Shown: positions 9,116-18,177, numbered from the stretch's first letter. The stretch: 64,000 bases of DNA from Lentilactobacillus senioris DSM 24302 = JCM 17472 (GCF_001436555.1 NZ_AYZR01000009.1:233593-297592), one strand, 5' to 3'. Program-made: numbers and translations. Notes: generated by a model from the letters alone, not told the origin.

Positions 9116-9166
9116 TAAAAAACAGCTAATAATGACCGCAATGGTCAAATTATTAGCTGCTTTTTT
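9116..9166. terminator. Bidirectional terminator between degV and the ABC-F gene
   Basis: CAGCTAATAATGACC paired with GGTCAAATTATTAGCTG, followed by a T-run on the plus strand and by A/T-rich sequence on the other side. Confidence 0.8.
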
Positions 9167-9190
9167 AATCCGGATTGAATTTATAATTTA

Positions 9191-10819
9191 TTATTCGCCG
9201 TACAATCCTTCTAACTGCTTCTTCACTTCTGGATGGGCAATAAACTCATCGTAAGTAGTTTCACGTCGGTCAATAATTCCGTTCGCGGAAACTTCGATGA
9301 TGTGATCAGCAATTGTTTGAATAAATTCGTGATCATGAGACGTAAAGATCAAAGAACCTGGGAAACCAACTAACGCTTCGTTTAACGCAGTAATGGATTC
9401 CAAATCCAAATGGTTAGTGGGATCATCTAGGAGTAATACGTTGTTTTTTTGCAACATTAACTTAGATAACATCACCCGGACTTTTTCCCCACCAGATAAG
9501 ACGTCCACGTGCTTGTTAACATCGTCCCCGGAGAAGAGCATCCGGCCTAAGAAACCACGTAAGAAGGCATCATCATCGTTACCTTTTTCAGCAAATTGAC
9601 GTAGCCAATCTAAAATGCGGACATCGTTGCCATCGAATTCTGATGTAAAGTCCCGAGGTAAATAACCTTGAGAAGTGGTTTGGCCCCAAGTAACGGTTCC
9701 CGTATCAGGTTCCATAGTGCCGGCAATAATTTGCATCAAGACGGTAGTAGCCAAATCAGAACGGCTAACCAAGGCGGTCTTGTCGCCAGGGCGCAAAGTA
9801 AAGGTAACGTTATCTAAAATCTTTACTCCGTCGATAGTTTTACTAATGTTATCCACCCGTAGCAAGTCGTTTCCGACCGGCCGGTTTTGTTCAAACTTAA
9901 TGAATGGGTATTTTCTAGATGAAGGCTTAATGTCATCCAACGAAATTTTGTCTAATTGTTTCTTTCGCGAAGTAGCCTGCTTAGATTTAGAAGCATTGGC
10001 ACTAAACCTAGCGATAAATTCTTGTAATTCCTTAATTTGGTCAGCTTTTTTTGCGTTGGCATCGGCCTTTAGTTTAGCTGCCAACTGGCTTGATTGAAGC
10101 CAGAAATCGTAATTACCAACGTACATTTGAATCTTCCCAAAGTCCACGTCACACATCATGGTACAAACCGCATTTAAGAAGTGGCGGTCATGAGAAACAA
10201 TGATGGTGATCTTAGGATAGTCAGCCAAGAAGTCTTCTAACCATTGAATGGTGTAGACGTCTAACCCGTTGGTTGGTTCGTCCAAAAGTAAGATATCAGG
10301 TTCACCAAACAAAGCCCGCGCTAGCAAGACCTTCACCTTTTGGCCTTCGTTTAATTCGCTCATCATTTCGTTGTGCAAATCTTCGGCAATCCCGACCGAT
10401 TGTAATAATGAAGAAGCATCTGCTTCGGCATTCCAACCGTCCATTTCCGCAAATTCAGCTTCTAAATCTGCAGCTTTCAAACCATCAGCTTCACTAAAGT
10501 CTTCCTTAGCATACAAGGCGTCCTTTTCGGTCATGATATCAAACAGTTTTTGGTTTCCTTGGATCACGGTTTGCATCACAGTTTGATCTTCGAAACCATA
10601 ATGATCTTGACTCAAACTAGACATCCGTTCATTCTTATCTACTGAAATGGTTCCGGTAGTGGGTTGAAGTTGACCCTGTAGTAATTTTAAGAACGTGGAT
10701 TTACCGGCCCCATTTGCTCCAATAATTCCGTAACAATTGCCCGGAGTGAATTTTAAATTAACGTCTTCATAAAGTTTCTTGCCCGAAAACTGCAAGCTCA
10801 TGTCAGTTACTGTAATCAT
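9191..10819 (-). CDS. ykpA: ABC-F ATPase, YkpA/YbiT type
   Basis: A soluble protein of 542 residues with two ABC nucleotide-binding domains joined by a charged linker (about 240-310, with FSANASKSKQATSRKK) and no membrane domain, as in ABC-F translation factors. Domain 1 has Walker A GANGAGKST near residue 37 and a variant signature LNEGQ with DEPTNGLD. Domain 2 has LSGGE and DDPTNHLD, but its Walker A position reads SRSDLATT and lacks the Lys. From memory, Bacillus YkpA has the same loss. ABC-F proteins act at the ribosome E site. Antibiotic resistance cannot be inferred. The ATG at 10819 follows AAGGAAG. The frame extends 14 codons upstream without support. Confidence 0.87.
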   Translation of the reverse strand: MITVTDMSLQFSGKKLYEDVNLKFTPGNCYGIIGANGAGKSTFLKLLQGQLQPTTGTISVDKNERMSSLSQDHYGFEDQTVMQTVIQGNQKLFDIMTEKDALYAKEDFSEADGLKAADLEAEFAEMDGWNAEADASSLLQSVGIAEDLHNEMMSELNEGQKVKVLLARALFGEPDILLLDEPTNGLDVYTIQWLEDFLADYPKITIIVSHDRHFLNAVCTMMCDVDFGKIQMYVGNYDFWLQSSQLAAKLKADANAKKADQIKELQEFIARFSANASKSKQATSRKKQLDKISLDDIKPSSRKYPFIKFEQNRPVGNDLLRVDNISKTIDGVKILDNVTFTLRPGDKTALVSRSDLATTVLMQIIAGTMEPDTGTVTWGQTTSQGYLPRDFTSEFDGNDVRILDWLRQFAEKGNDDDAFLRGFLGRMLFSGDDVNKHVDVLSGGEKVRVMLSKLMLQKNNVLLLDDPTNHLDLESITALNEALVGFPGSLIFTSHDHEFIQTIADHIIEVSANGIIDRRETTYDEFIAHPEVKKQLEGLYGE

Positions 10820-10890
10820 GTTTCGTTTTTCTTCCTTTCGGCTGGTTAAACATATTTGCAACCATTAACTACTATTTCAGTATTAATAAC

Positions 10891-10930
10891 AAAGTGCAAT
10901 TTCGACTTTAATTCATCGGAATTGCACTTT
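10891..10930 (-). terminator. Hairpin after the histidine phosphatase gene
   Basis: AAAGTGCAATT and AATTGCACTTT pair, extended by CGA/TCG. The T-run on the minus strand is interrupted, so termination may be partial. Confidence 0.55.
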
Positions 10931-11013
10931 TTCTCGAGTCGAAATTAACTATTCAAACTCGTCATTTGCATTCTTATCAAGATACCATAATTATCGCTTT
11001 CTCTCAACCAGGG

Positions 11014-11673
11014 TTAAACTTCCCCCAAGTTGTTGAAGTACTCTACTTGAATATCATCATCAGTGATAATTAACTTAGTCACACTCCCATTGGCAGTGGC
11101 TTGACCAATATCTAGCTTAGGAGCATAGCGGTCCACAATCGAACGAATCGTCATTCCGTGAGACACAATCAAAATTGTATCGCCATCATTAGTATTACGC
11201 CGAATCTTGTCAAAACCATAATCTAGTCGTTCCCAAAACATTGCGTTATTTTCCGCTTGGTTGTATAAATCTGCTCGTTGAATTAAATCTCTGGCCCGTT
11301 CGAGACCAAAATTATTCAAAACGCCGGCTTCAGTAGTTGTTTCTACTTGCGCCCCAACGAACTGCCACATTTGGCTCAAGTCACTACCTTCAAAATAACC
11401 ATGGAATTGTTCCCGCAATTCGGGATATTGATAACGCACCAGGTCATTATTATGGGGATTAGCCTTTAAAATTAATCGCGCCGTATCAATGGCCCTCCCG
11501 GAGTCACTAGAAAACGCCGCATTAAAATTAATTTGAGCTAGCCTTTGTCCTGCATTTTTAGCATCTTGTTGGCCTTTATCGGTTAGTGGTGAATCAATCC
11601 ATCCTTGAACCTTATTATAAAGATTCAAATAGGTTTGACCATGGCGAACTAAATATGCTGTAACTGTCTTCAT
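11014..11673 (-). CDS. Histidine phosphatase family protein (phosphoglycerate-mutase-like)
   Basis: A 219-residue cytoplasmic protein with the catalytic RHGQT motif at residues 10-14 (YLVRHGQTYLNL) and the second active-site His in VSHGMT near residue 170. Together these define the histidine phosphatase superfamily. It may be a broad phosphatase rather than the glycolytic mutase, since the full dPGM sequence pattern is not evident. The ribosome binding site GTGGGATG is weak. It stands alone between the ABC-F gene and the diverging aquaporin gene. Confidence 0.82.
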   Translation of the reverse strand: MKTVTAYLVRHGQTYLNLYNKVQGWIDSPLTDKGQQDAKNAGQRLAQINFNAAFSSDSGRAIDTARLILKANPHNNDLVRYQYPELREQFHGYFEGSDLSQMWQFVGAQVETTTEAGVLNNFGLERARDLIQRADLYNQAENNAMFWERLDYGFDKIRRNTNDGDTILIVSHGMTIRSIVDRYAPKLDIGQATANGSVTKLIITDDDIQVEYFNNLGEV

Positions 11674-11821
11674 GTCATCATCCCACTTTCTTGACGTTCT
11701 TAAGTTTAGTATAACGTATCCACCGCCTTCCGCCCACCATTAGAACTCCAATCCTTAGTATGGTAAAATAGATAGGCAATCTTTATACTAATGATTATAA
11801 TTTGATGGAGGTAATTTTAAG

Positions 11822-12472
11822 ATGCAAAAATACGTTGCTGAATTTATCGGTACGTTTATGTTAGTTTTTGCTGGTACCGGTGCGGTAGTCTTAGCCAAAG
11901 GCGATCCGTTAACTATTGGACTAGCTTTTGGTTTAGCAATTACCATTATGGCTTACGCATTTGGTAATGTTTCCGGCGGTAACTTTAATCCCGCAGTTTC
12001 ATTGGCTATGTTAATCAACAACCGGTTAAGCTTAACGGAATTTGTTGGTTACGTAATTTCCCAATTTCTAGGGGCAATTGCTGCTTCTGCTATTATTAAA
12101 ACCCTAGTGGGCGATTTAGGTTTAGCTACTAATCAACTTGGACAAACTGATTTTCCTAAAATCAGTGCCGGCACTGCATTCTGGGTGGAAGTTTTAATCA
12201 CTTTCATCTTCATCCTAGTTATTTTAATGGTCACTAGTGATCGTCTAGGCAATGCTAACTTGGCTCCACTAGCAATTGGTTTAGCTCTAGCATTCTTGAT
12301 TATCGTTGCTTTGAACTTAACCGGTGGTTCCTTGAACCCTGCTAGAAGTTTTGGCCCTGCCTTAATGGCTGGCGGTTCAGCACTTAGCCACTACTGGGTT
12401 TACTTATTAGCCCCATTAGTTGGTGGTGCGTTAGCAGCTTTTGTTGGCCGTTGGTTCGGTAGTGAAGCTTAA
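11822..12472 (+). CDS. Aquaporin-like MIP channel
   Basis: A 216-residue MIP-family channel with six spans and NPA motifs at FNPAVS (near 58) and LNPARS (near 178). The Ser after the second NPAR and the short loops resemble water-selective aquaporins, in contrast to the Asp in the glycerol facilitator at 527-1258. It most likely conducts water and perhaps small solutes. The GGAGGT site at 11806-11811 supports the ATG at 11822. It is a single-gene unit with a terminator. Confidence 0.86.
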   Translation: MQKYVAEFIGTFMLVFAGTGAVVLAKGDPLTIGLAFGLAITIMAYAFGNVSGGNFNPAVSLAMLINNRLSLTEFVGYVISQFLGAIAASAIIKTLVGDLGLATNQLGQTDFPKISAGTAFWVEVLITFIFILVILMVTSDRLGNANLAPLAIGLALAFLIIVALNLTGGSLNPARSFGPALMAGGSALSHYWVYLLAPLVGGALAAFVGRWFGSEA

Positions 12473-12486
12473 TTAAATAAAATCAA

Positions 12487-12538
12487 CAAAAAAAGAGCTC
12501 CTGAACTGGATTAAATCCGGTAGCAGGGGTTCTTTTTA
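12487..12538. terminator. Terminator after the aquaporin gene
   Basis: Stem AAAGAGCTCCTG/CAGGGGTTCTTT with an inner CTGGAT/ATCCGG stem. A T-run follows on the plus strand. It could also serve the small minus-strand ORF at 12583. Confidence 0.75.
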
Positions 12539-12582
12539 TTTGACTAAATGTATTATGCTTTCAACCACAAAGGTAACTAATA

Positions 12583-12729
12583 CTAAAAAAGGTAGCTACC
12601 AGCAACTAAATTAATGATTAGCGTAAATATATTAGCCTGAAAAGCAAATAAGCTGGCTAAGCTTATCGGCCAAAAAAGCCAATAAAGTAACTGAAACCAC
12701 TTTGAATATGATTTCAACATCTTGGGCAT
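12583..12729 (-). CDS. Probable 48-residue membrane protein
   Basis: An ATG at 12729 lies ten bases after AAGGAG and opens a 48-codon frame ending TAG at 12583-12585. The protein begins with a Lys/Ser-rich stretch (MPKMLKSYSKWFQ), then two hydrophobic segments (LLYWLFWPISLASLFAF and IFTLIINLVAGSYLF). I do not recognise it. It follows the NAD(P)-binding protein gene by 79 bp on the same strand and ends before the aquaporin terminator. The ribosome binding site and coherent hydrophobic pattern argue for a real gene. Its size means it would often be missed. Confidence 0.5.
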   Translation of the reverse strand: MPKMLKSYSKWFQLLYWLFWPISLASLFAFQANIFTLIINLVAGSYLF

Positions 12730-12808
12730 TTATGGAAAACTCCTTAATTTTAATCTACATATAGCAGAATTTAATAATAAAAATACTCATCAAATCACCT
12801 AATTATTT

Positions 12809-13447
12809 TTACATAAATGCTGGCTTGTCTCCATCAGTATTAGGTTTATTCACTCCGATAGAAGCTCGTTCATATTTTTGTGGATTTTGGACAATAGCCG
12901 TTACCACAGCGGCAATTGACTTGCGAGAAACTTCAGTCCCCTTAAAGGCTTCGGTGCGACCCGTTACTTCATAATCTACCTCATCCTTATCAGTTAGCCA
13001 TGCAGGCCGAATAATCGTGTAGTCGAGGTCAGAATCTTCAAATACTTTAGCAGCTTCAGCATAGTGAGTTAAATAATCACCTAGGGTTTCATTATTCCAC
13101 TTACCAAAGTTACCGGGAACTTCGTCATAGATTCCTAGTGTGGAAATCCAAACAATTCGTTTAACCCCAACGGTCCGCATAGTTTGCTCAATTAATTTAG
13201 CCATCTCAATAACGTCACCCGCTAAATTAGCGTAAACAATGTCGACACCTTGCATTGCGTCAGTAAGGGTGGCTTGATCCAAGACGTCACCAACGATAAT
13301 GTTAGCTCGTTTTTGCTGTTCAGAAGTTAAATTCAGCTTGTTAGGATTGCGGAGCATCAGAGTTAAGTTAACCCCTTCGTCAAGTAACATTGGTTCAGCC
13401 TGTTGAGCAATTCGTCCGGTTGCACCTAAAACTAAAACATTTGTCAT
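12809..13447 (-). CDS. NAD(P)-binding protein, NmrA/SDR-a like
   Basis: A 212-residue Rossmann protein beginning MTNVLVLGATGRIAQQ, where GATGRIA is the dinucleotide-binding loop of atypical short-chain dehydrogenases. It has a later WISTLGIYDE stretch and the YTIIRPAWLTD segment common in NmrA-like NAD(P)H-binding proteins. No catalytic Tyr-x3-Lys pair is evident, so it may be a redox sensor or a reductase of unknown substrate. AAGGAGGG supports the ATG at 13447. A 48-codon membrane ORF follows on the same strand. Confidence 0.78.
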   Translation of the reverse strand: MTNVLVLGATGRIAQQAEPMLLDEGVNLTLMLRNPNKLNLTSEQQKRANIIVGDVLDQATLTDAMQGVDIVYANLAGDVIEMAKLIEQTMRTVGVKRIVWISTLGIYDEVPGNFGKWNNETLGDYLTHYAEAAKVFEDSDLDYTIIRPAWLTDKDEVDYEVTGRTEAFKGTEVSRKSIAAVVTAIVQNPQKYERASIGVNKPNTDGDKPAFM

Positions 13448-13574
13448 CTTAATCCCTCCTTGAATAATTTTATGGTAGCATCACAACTTACTAATTACAA
13501 GTTAATATAGCAAATTACTTATTTTTTTATAGTTAATGGGCTGTTATTGGTTGATCACTATTAAACAATCTCCA

Positions 13575-13606
13575 TAAAAAAAGCATTCCATTACGGAATG
13601 CTTTTC
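13575..13606 (-). terminator. Terminator after the short 6-phosphogluconate dehydrogenase gene
   Basis: AGCATTCC/GGAATGCT hairpin with a T-run on the minus strand. Confidence 0.85.
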
Positions 13607-13620
13607 ATTAACCATTTAAA

Positions 13621-14523
13621 TTATTTCTTCATGTCCATTGCGTGACCACCGAAGCCGTTACGTAAAGCAGAAACAACTTTACCAGTAAAGCTATCGTCAG
13701 TCATTGAAGCGTAACGTTCGTACAATGAAGCAGTGATTACTGGAGTAGCAACGTTTTCTTTAAGGGCTTCTTGAACAGTCCACTTACCTTCACCAGATGA
13801 GTGCATAACACCAGCAATGGCTGAAAGTTTGTCGTCCTTAGAAAAAGCTTCTTCAGCTAATTCCATCAACCAACCACGAACAACTGAACCGTGGTTCCAA
13901 ACTTTAGCAACTGCTTCGTTATTGTAATCAAATTGGCTGTTTTCCAAAACGTCAAATCCTTCACCAATGGCACCCATCATACCGTATTCGATACCGTTGT
14001 GAACCATCTTCAAGAAGTGACCTGAACCAACTTTACCAGTGTAAAGGTAACCGTCTTTTTCTGCAATTCCTTCATACAATGGTTTCAAGTGTTCGAATTT
14101 TTCAGCACTTGGGCCACCGATCATGAAGTTACCGGCGTTCAAAGCACCGTTCATCCCACCAGAAGTACCACAATCGAAGAAGTTGATTCCTTCTTCAGCG
14201 GCTAACTTACCATGACGGATTGAGTCTTCATAAAATGAATTACCACCATCAATAAGGTAATCGCCTTCTGAAAGCAAACTAACCATGTCGCTAACGGTTG
14301 AATCAGTTGGGGCCCCAGCAGGAACCATGATCCAAACAGTGCGAGGACCATTTAATTTGCTAACCAAGTCAGCGTTACTAGTTGCACCAGTTGCACCAGC
14401 AGCAACAGCTAATTCAACACTTTCAGGGTTAAGGTCAAATGCTACTACTTCGTTACCGTTTCTAATCATGTTCTTAACAAGGTTAAGGCCCATTTTACCG
14501 AGACCGATCATACCAATTTGCAT
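13621..14523 (-). CDS. yqeC: 6-phosphogluconate dehydrogenase, short (NAD-type) form
   Basis: A 300-residue decarboxylating 6-phosphogluconate dehydrogenase of the short form (YqeC type). It makes ribulose 5-phosphate, CO2 and reduced cofactor. The N-terminal loop GLGKMG is followed by the beta-2 strand VVAFDLNPESV. The Asp there predicts NAD preference, unlike the Asn-Arg-Ser of the long paralogue at 54449. The conserved GTSGG and the catalytic [10 protein letters not shown] are intact. The ATG at 14523 follows AGAGGT. The frame begins six codons earlier without support. It stands alone, far from zwf, so it may have a separate role, for example in gluconate use or under a different redox state. 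Confidence 0.86.
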   Translation of the reverse strand: MQIGMIGLGKMGLNLVKNMIRNGNEVVAFDLNPESVELAVAAGATGATSNADLVSKLNGPRTVWIMVPAGAPTDSTVSDMVSLLSEGDYLIDGGNSFYEDSIRHGKLAAEEGINFFDCGTSGGMNGALNAGNFMIGGPSAEKFEHLKPLYEGIAEKDGYLYTGKVGSGHFLKMVHNGIEYGMMGAIGEGFDVLENSQFDYNNEAVAKVWNHGSVVRGWLMELAEEAFSKDDKLSAIAGVMHSSGEGKWTVQEALKENVATPVITASLYERYASMTDDSFTGKVVSALRNGFGGHAMDMKK

Positions 14524-14697
14524 TTCGTATACCTCTTTCATCTACTTTTTTCTAAGTTCCTATCACGGTTTTAATTATATGATTTGGACTAATTTTTCGC
14601 AAGAGAAAAACGAAAATTTTTTTCAAAATAGTCAAATTATGGAATTCATCAAATTTAAGAATCCCATTTTAAAGCGTTTTCTTTATTTTTATTAAAA

Positions 14698-14726
14698 TAA
14701 AAAAGGGGCTTCATTCGCCACCTTTT
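14698..14726 (-). terminator. Terminator after the first yfhO gene
   Basis: Nine-base-pair stem AAAAGG-GGC/GCC-CCTTTT with one bulged T and a U-rich tail on the minus strand. Confidence 0.65.
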
Positions 14727-14737
14727 GTAAATAATTT

Positions 14738-17323
14738 TCATTTTTTAAAAAGTTGCCAGCCTGCTGTTCCCAGCATCATTAAAATACTAATGATAGACAC
14801 TATGATACCAGCTTTTAATCCTTCAACTTGATAATCAAATTGTAACTGGTGTTTACCAGGAGTCAGCTTCACTCCCAAGAGACCATCTGCCACCTTTACA
14901 GTAGCAGCCCGTTTACCATCTGATCGTACCTGCCAGCCATCATTATATGGTAGACTCACCAATAAAATTGGTTTGGCTGCTGAAACATTTACCTCACCTT
15001 TAAAGTGACTGCCCTGACTAGTTAGTTGATCTGCATGTTCCACCTTTAAAGCATGCTGATTTAAATCTTGATACACTTTGTCAAATCTGGATTGGTCAAA
15101 GCTAGCTACTGATTGGGACAAATCATAAATTGGTTGTTTAGAATCAATTTCAATATCCGTTGTCTGTCCCTTAGTAACCTGGTTAATCTTAATAATTTGA
15201 GTTCCTAATCCCTGCAAAGTTGGATCTATGGCTTTGCCGTTAATCTTAACTTCAGTATCAGCTAATCGAACCTGAGGAACGTAGAGGTACTGCTGCCCAG
15301 TTAACTGGGATTTTACCGTTAACCGATATTGGAAACGATCATTATGCTTTGTCTGCTTTGTTTTAACTATTCGATCCAACACAAACGGATTTTCCGATCT
15401 ACCAACTTCCGCATTCACCAAAGAATTCAAATTATAAAATGGTTGATTAGCATTGAAATGAATATCTTCAATCTGCTTGTTAGTCATAAACCCTAGCCCA
15501 CTAGTTTGTTGGTTAACCACGGCTTTACTACGGTTACCATCAATAACCACGTCATACTTCAACCCTAATAATTGTTGAGCGACTGGAGTCGCCCCCATTG
15601 AGCCAATTCGTCTAACGTTACGACTATCAAACCCTAGGCTATTCAGCACGTGCCGAGTATTAGAATTGAGGGTTGAACTATAGGAATTAATTCCCCGATA
15701 ACCAAAGATTAAGGAATCATTATACCCATTGTAATCCACCGGAAATGATTTTCGTAAATCCAGATTATAAACGGTACTGCGGTAAAATTGCTTGTCATTT
15801 AGCTTACTAAACTGATCTTCCGACCGTTGGAATGCCTGTGAATACTGCTTAGTTTGCACCAAAGGCATGGTCCAATTAGCCTCTAAGAAGTTAAATCCCA
15901 TTTCCACACTAACCAATAATAAGATCAAATACTGTGATAGTTGATAATGATTTTTACCAGTGCCAATCACCATTACGGTAGCTAGCAAAAAGGCTGCCGC
16001 AAAAATAATATTCCAGTTACTTACAAAGTATTGGTAAGTTAGTAATTGATTTAAATCTTGCTGATTAGCTGTAAAGTTAGCCACTGCATAGCCAATTAAT
16101 ATGAGTACCATAATTAACACTGCTGTTTTGATCAGAACTTGCTTTTCAGCAAACATCCCTTGCAAATAACCCTCATAAGTTAACATGATTACTGCAAAAC
16201 TGAACAGATAAACCATTCTAAACGGAAAACCGGCTGGTTGTTGAAACATATGCCAAATCGTATTGAACGTTTCAATACCCATGCCTAGTAATATAGCCAA
16301 TAATAGCCAGCCAGCAGCACGTTTGTTAGGTTTGGTAATTCGAGAAGACCGGAAATAAACAATCGCTCCGATTAAAAAGAATGATCCAGAAAAAATACTA
16401 GGACCGTGCAATAACCGGCCGTCAAAGTTAGAAGCTCCCACCCCTAAATTTACCAACGAACTTGGTCCAAACGCTGGAAATGGAATGAAGCTCCACCAAG
16501 AAAAGACCCCTTTGCCAGTTGAGAGCATTGCTAATACCGTAGGCAATAACATAAATCCGCTTAGCAGCCCCGCTAACAAAGAAAACCAAATAAATCGAAA
16601 AATAACCGGACGAACTGATCTAAGGTAGTTAGTCCAATTAATATTTTGCGGACGTTGTTTTATTAGTAAATAAACTAAATAAATAACCGCAAAAACACAG
16701 ATTATGTAACCCATATAATAATTAATAATGATAGTAAAGGCTAAAGCGAAGGTGTATAACCAACTTTTTTGGTACTTGACCAACCGTTCTAAGCCCCAAA
16801 TTATGATGGGTAACCCGATCAAGGCATCTAGCCACATCAAATCATAAAAATACATAGCTACGAAACTACAAAAACCATAAGCAATTCCACCAGCTACTCC
16901 AACCAAACTAGTTGACTGGTACTTGCGTTGTAAAAACCAACTCATGGAAATACTGCTCAAAATAATTTTGCAACTAATTATGATGTTAATCGCCAGCGGT
17001 AATTGTGCCTTGGAGAAAAATACAATAATCAAGTTCAACGGACTCATCAAGTAATAAGTGTAAATTGGCAACATACCATCACCAATTGAAACCAAAAATG
17101 AATAACTACTTATTGAATGATGTAGTAGCTGACTTCTTAGATCAGCAAAGAATGGCAAGTATTGGGTTGCCAAATCACTGATCAGTAAACTTTTGCCGCC
17201 AAATGGGGCGATTTGCAAAATACTCAATATTATTGCTAATAAACCAATTGGGACTAACGTTGCCCATAAATAGTAATTAAATTTGGTCCGTTTTTTAGTT
17301 TTGGACGTACTTGTGTTAACCAT
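14738..17323 (-). CDS. yfhO: YfhO-family membrane protein (GT-C-like)
   Basis: An 861-residue protein with a short basic N-terminus, about twelve membrane helices up to residue 480, an extracytoplasmic beta-rich region, and a final membrane helix before LFKK. This is the YfhO layout. Family members resemble GT-C glycosyltransferases and in Bacillus and Listeria are needed for glycosylation of lipoteichoic or wall teichoic acid with undecaprenyl-linked sugars. The early loop Asp-Leu-Ala-Thr-Gln-Tyr-Leu-Pro (near residue 47) fits the conserved Asp/Gln loop. GGAG before the ATG supports the start. No csbB-type glycosyltransferase is adjacent. A second, longer copy lies at 46811. Confidence 0.85.
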   Translation of the reverse strand: MVNTSTSKTKKRTKFNYYLWATLVPIGLLAIILSILQIAPFGGKSLLISDLATQYLPFFADLRSQLLHHSISSYSFLVSIGDGMLPIYTYYLMSPLNLIIVFFSKAQLPLAINIIISCKIILSSISMSWFLQRKYQSTSLVGVAGGIAYGFCSFVAMYFYDLMWLDALIGLPIIIWGLERLVKYQKSWLYTFALAFTIIINYYMGYIICVFAVIYLVYLLIKQRPQNINWTNYLRSVRPVIFRFIWFSLLAGLLSGFMLLPTVLAMLSTGKGVFSWWSFIPFPAFGPSSLVNLGVGASNFDGRLLHGPSIFSGSFFLIGAIVYFRSSRITKPNKRAAGWLLLAILLGMGIETFNTIWHMFQQPAGFPFRMVYLFSFAVIMLTYEGYLQGMFAEKQVLIKTAVLIMVLILIGYAVANFTANQQDLNQLLTYQYFVSNWNIIFAAAFLLATVMVIGTGKNHYQLSQYLILLLVSVEMGFNFLEANWTMPLVQTKQYSQAFQRSEDQFSKLNDKQFYRSTVYNLDLRKSFPVDYNGYNDSLIFGYRGINSYSSTLNSNTRHVLNSLGFDSRNVRRIGSMGATPVAQQLLGLKYDVVIDGNRSKAVVNQQTSGLGFMTNKQIEDIHFNANQPFYNLNSLVNAEVGRSENPFVLDRIVKTKQTKHNDRFQYRLTVKSQLTGQQYLYVPQVRLADTEVKINGKAIDPTLQGLGTQIIKINQVTKGQTTDIEIDSKQPIYDLSQSVASFDQSRFDKVYQDLNQHALKVEHADQLTSQGSHFKGEVNVSAAKPILLVSLPYNDGWQVRSDGKRAATVKVADGLLGVKLTPGKHQLQFDYQVEGLKAGIIVSIISILMMLGTAGWQLFKK

Positions 17324-17481
17324 TTTTTACTCCACTCTATTTGAAATTTATCACCGCTAACATTGTATCGTACCAACCCTCTAAAGTCAGTTAATATAGT
17401 AGCTTTTAGCGTGATATTGGTTCTTTCTTAATACATTATGCTAAAATAAAAACTAACCTATTCAAGTGGAGGCCGTTGTCC

Positions 17482-18111
17482 ATGAATCCGGAATCCTTTT
17501 ATTTAACGTTTAAAAATATTTCAACAACGTTAGATAGTACCATTAAAGCTGCCGTGGCTGTGGGAGGTTGGCATAGTTATTCCGTCTTCTTCCTTATTAT
17601 TTTTTTAGGGTGTGCCTTTATCTTTTTAGCCTGGCTGCCTAGTGATATGTTAATTTTTTTGTGTGGCACTATTGCTAGTACAGGACGCTTAAATATTTGG
17701 CTCGTCATTCTAGTCGGTAGCCTAGCAGCTTTTTGTGGTAACCAACTAAAATATTTTTTGGCCCGGCATAATAAACGAGCCGCTAAAAAACTAAAAAATT
17801 CCAAAACCGAAAGTTACTTTAATCGGGATCAAAACGAGGCAGTAATCAGCGGTAATTTAATTCCGGCGGTTGGCAATCTAATTCCAATGCTAGCTGGTTA
17901 TAACAAGATGAACTACCATGATTTCACCAAGGATAACGCTAAGGGGGCCCTTCTATGGTTGTCGTTATTTGCCTTATTAGGTTTTGCTTCTACAGCGATT
18001 CCAATTGTCGCCCACAATATGGTTATTTCTTCTTTGGTAATTAGTTTGGCAGTTGGATTACTTTACCGGTTTGCCGTCAAGATCATCACCTCCGCCAAAA
18101 ATAATGACTAA
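17482..18111 (+). CDS. DedA/VTT-domain-like membrane protein, divergent
   Basis: A 209-residue membrane protein whose layout (amphipathic start, reentrant loop with LAWLPSDMLIFLCG, cytoplasmic basic loop, then NLIPAVGNLIPMLAGYNKM) follows DedA flippase-like proteins. DedA proteins move undecaprenyl phosphate or lipids across the membrane. The usual motif FGRF-P-R-AG with two Arg needed in Escherichia coli YqjA is here GNLIPAVGNLIPMLAG, with both Arg positions replaced, so transport by the standard mechanism is doubtful. The ATG at 17482 sits nine bases after GGAGG. An upstream TTG at 17476 is too close to that site. Confidence 0.68.
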   Translation: MNPESFYLTFKNISTTLDSTIKAAVAVGGWHSYSVFFLIIFLGCAFIFLAWLPSDMLIFLCGTIASTGRLNIWLVILVGSLAAFCGNQLKYFLARHNKRAAKKLKNSKTESYFNRDQNEAVISGNLIPAVGNLIPMLAGYNKMNYHDFTKDNAKGALLWLSLFALLGFASTAIPIVAHNMVISSLVISLAVGLLYRFAVKIITSAKNND

Positions 18112-18136
18112 ACAATTTAATTTTTCACAAGTTCCC

Positions 18137-18177
18137 GGTTGCTAAATGCCTATTTCAAAGGCTAGCAGCCTTTTTTG
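18137..18177 (+). terminator. Terminator after the DedA-like gene
   Basis: GGTTGCTA and TAGCAGCC arms with an inner GCC/GGC pairing, followed by TTTTTT. Confidence 0.75.

Noticed and set aside
9675-10586. Long plus-strand ORFs opposite the ABC-F gene
   Set aside because: They lie antisense to a strongly conserved coding region, have no ribosome binding site and show low-complexity Ser/Ala-rich translations typical of mirror frames.
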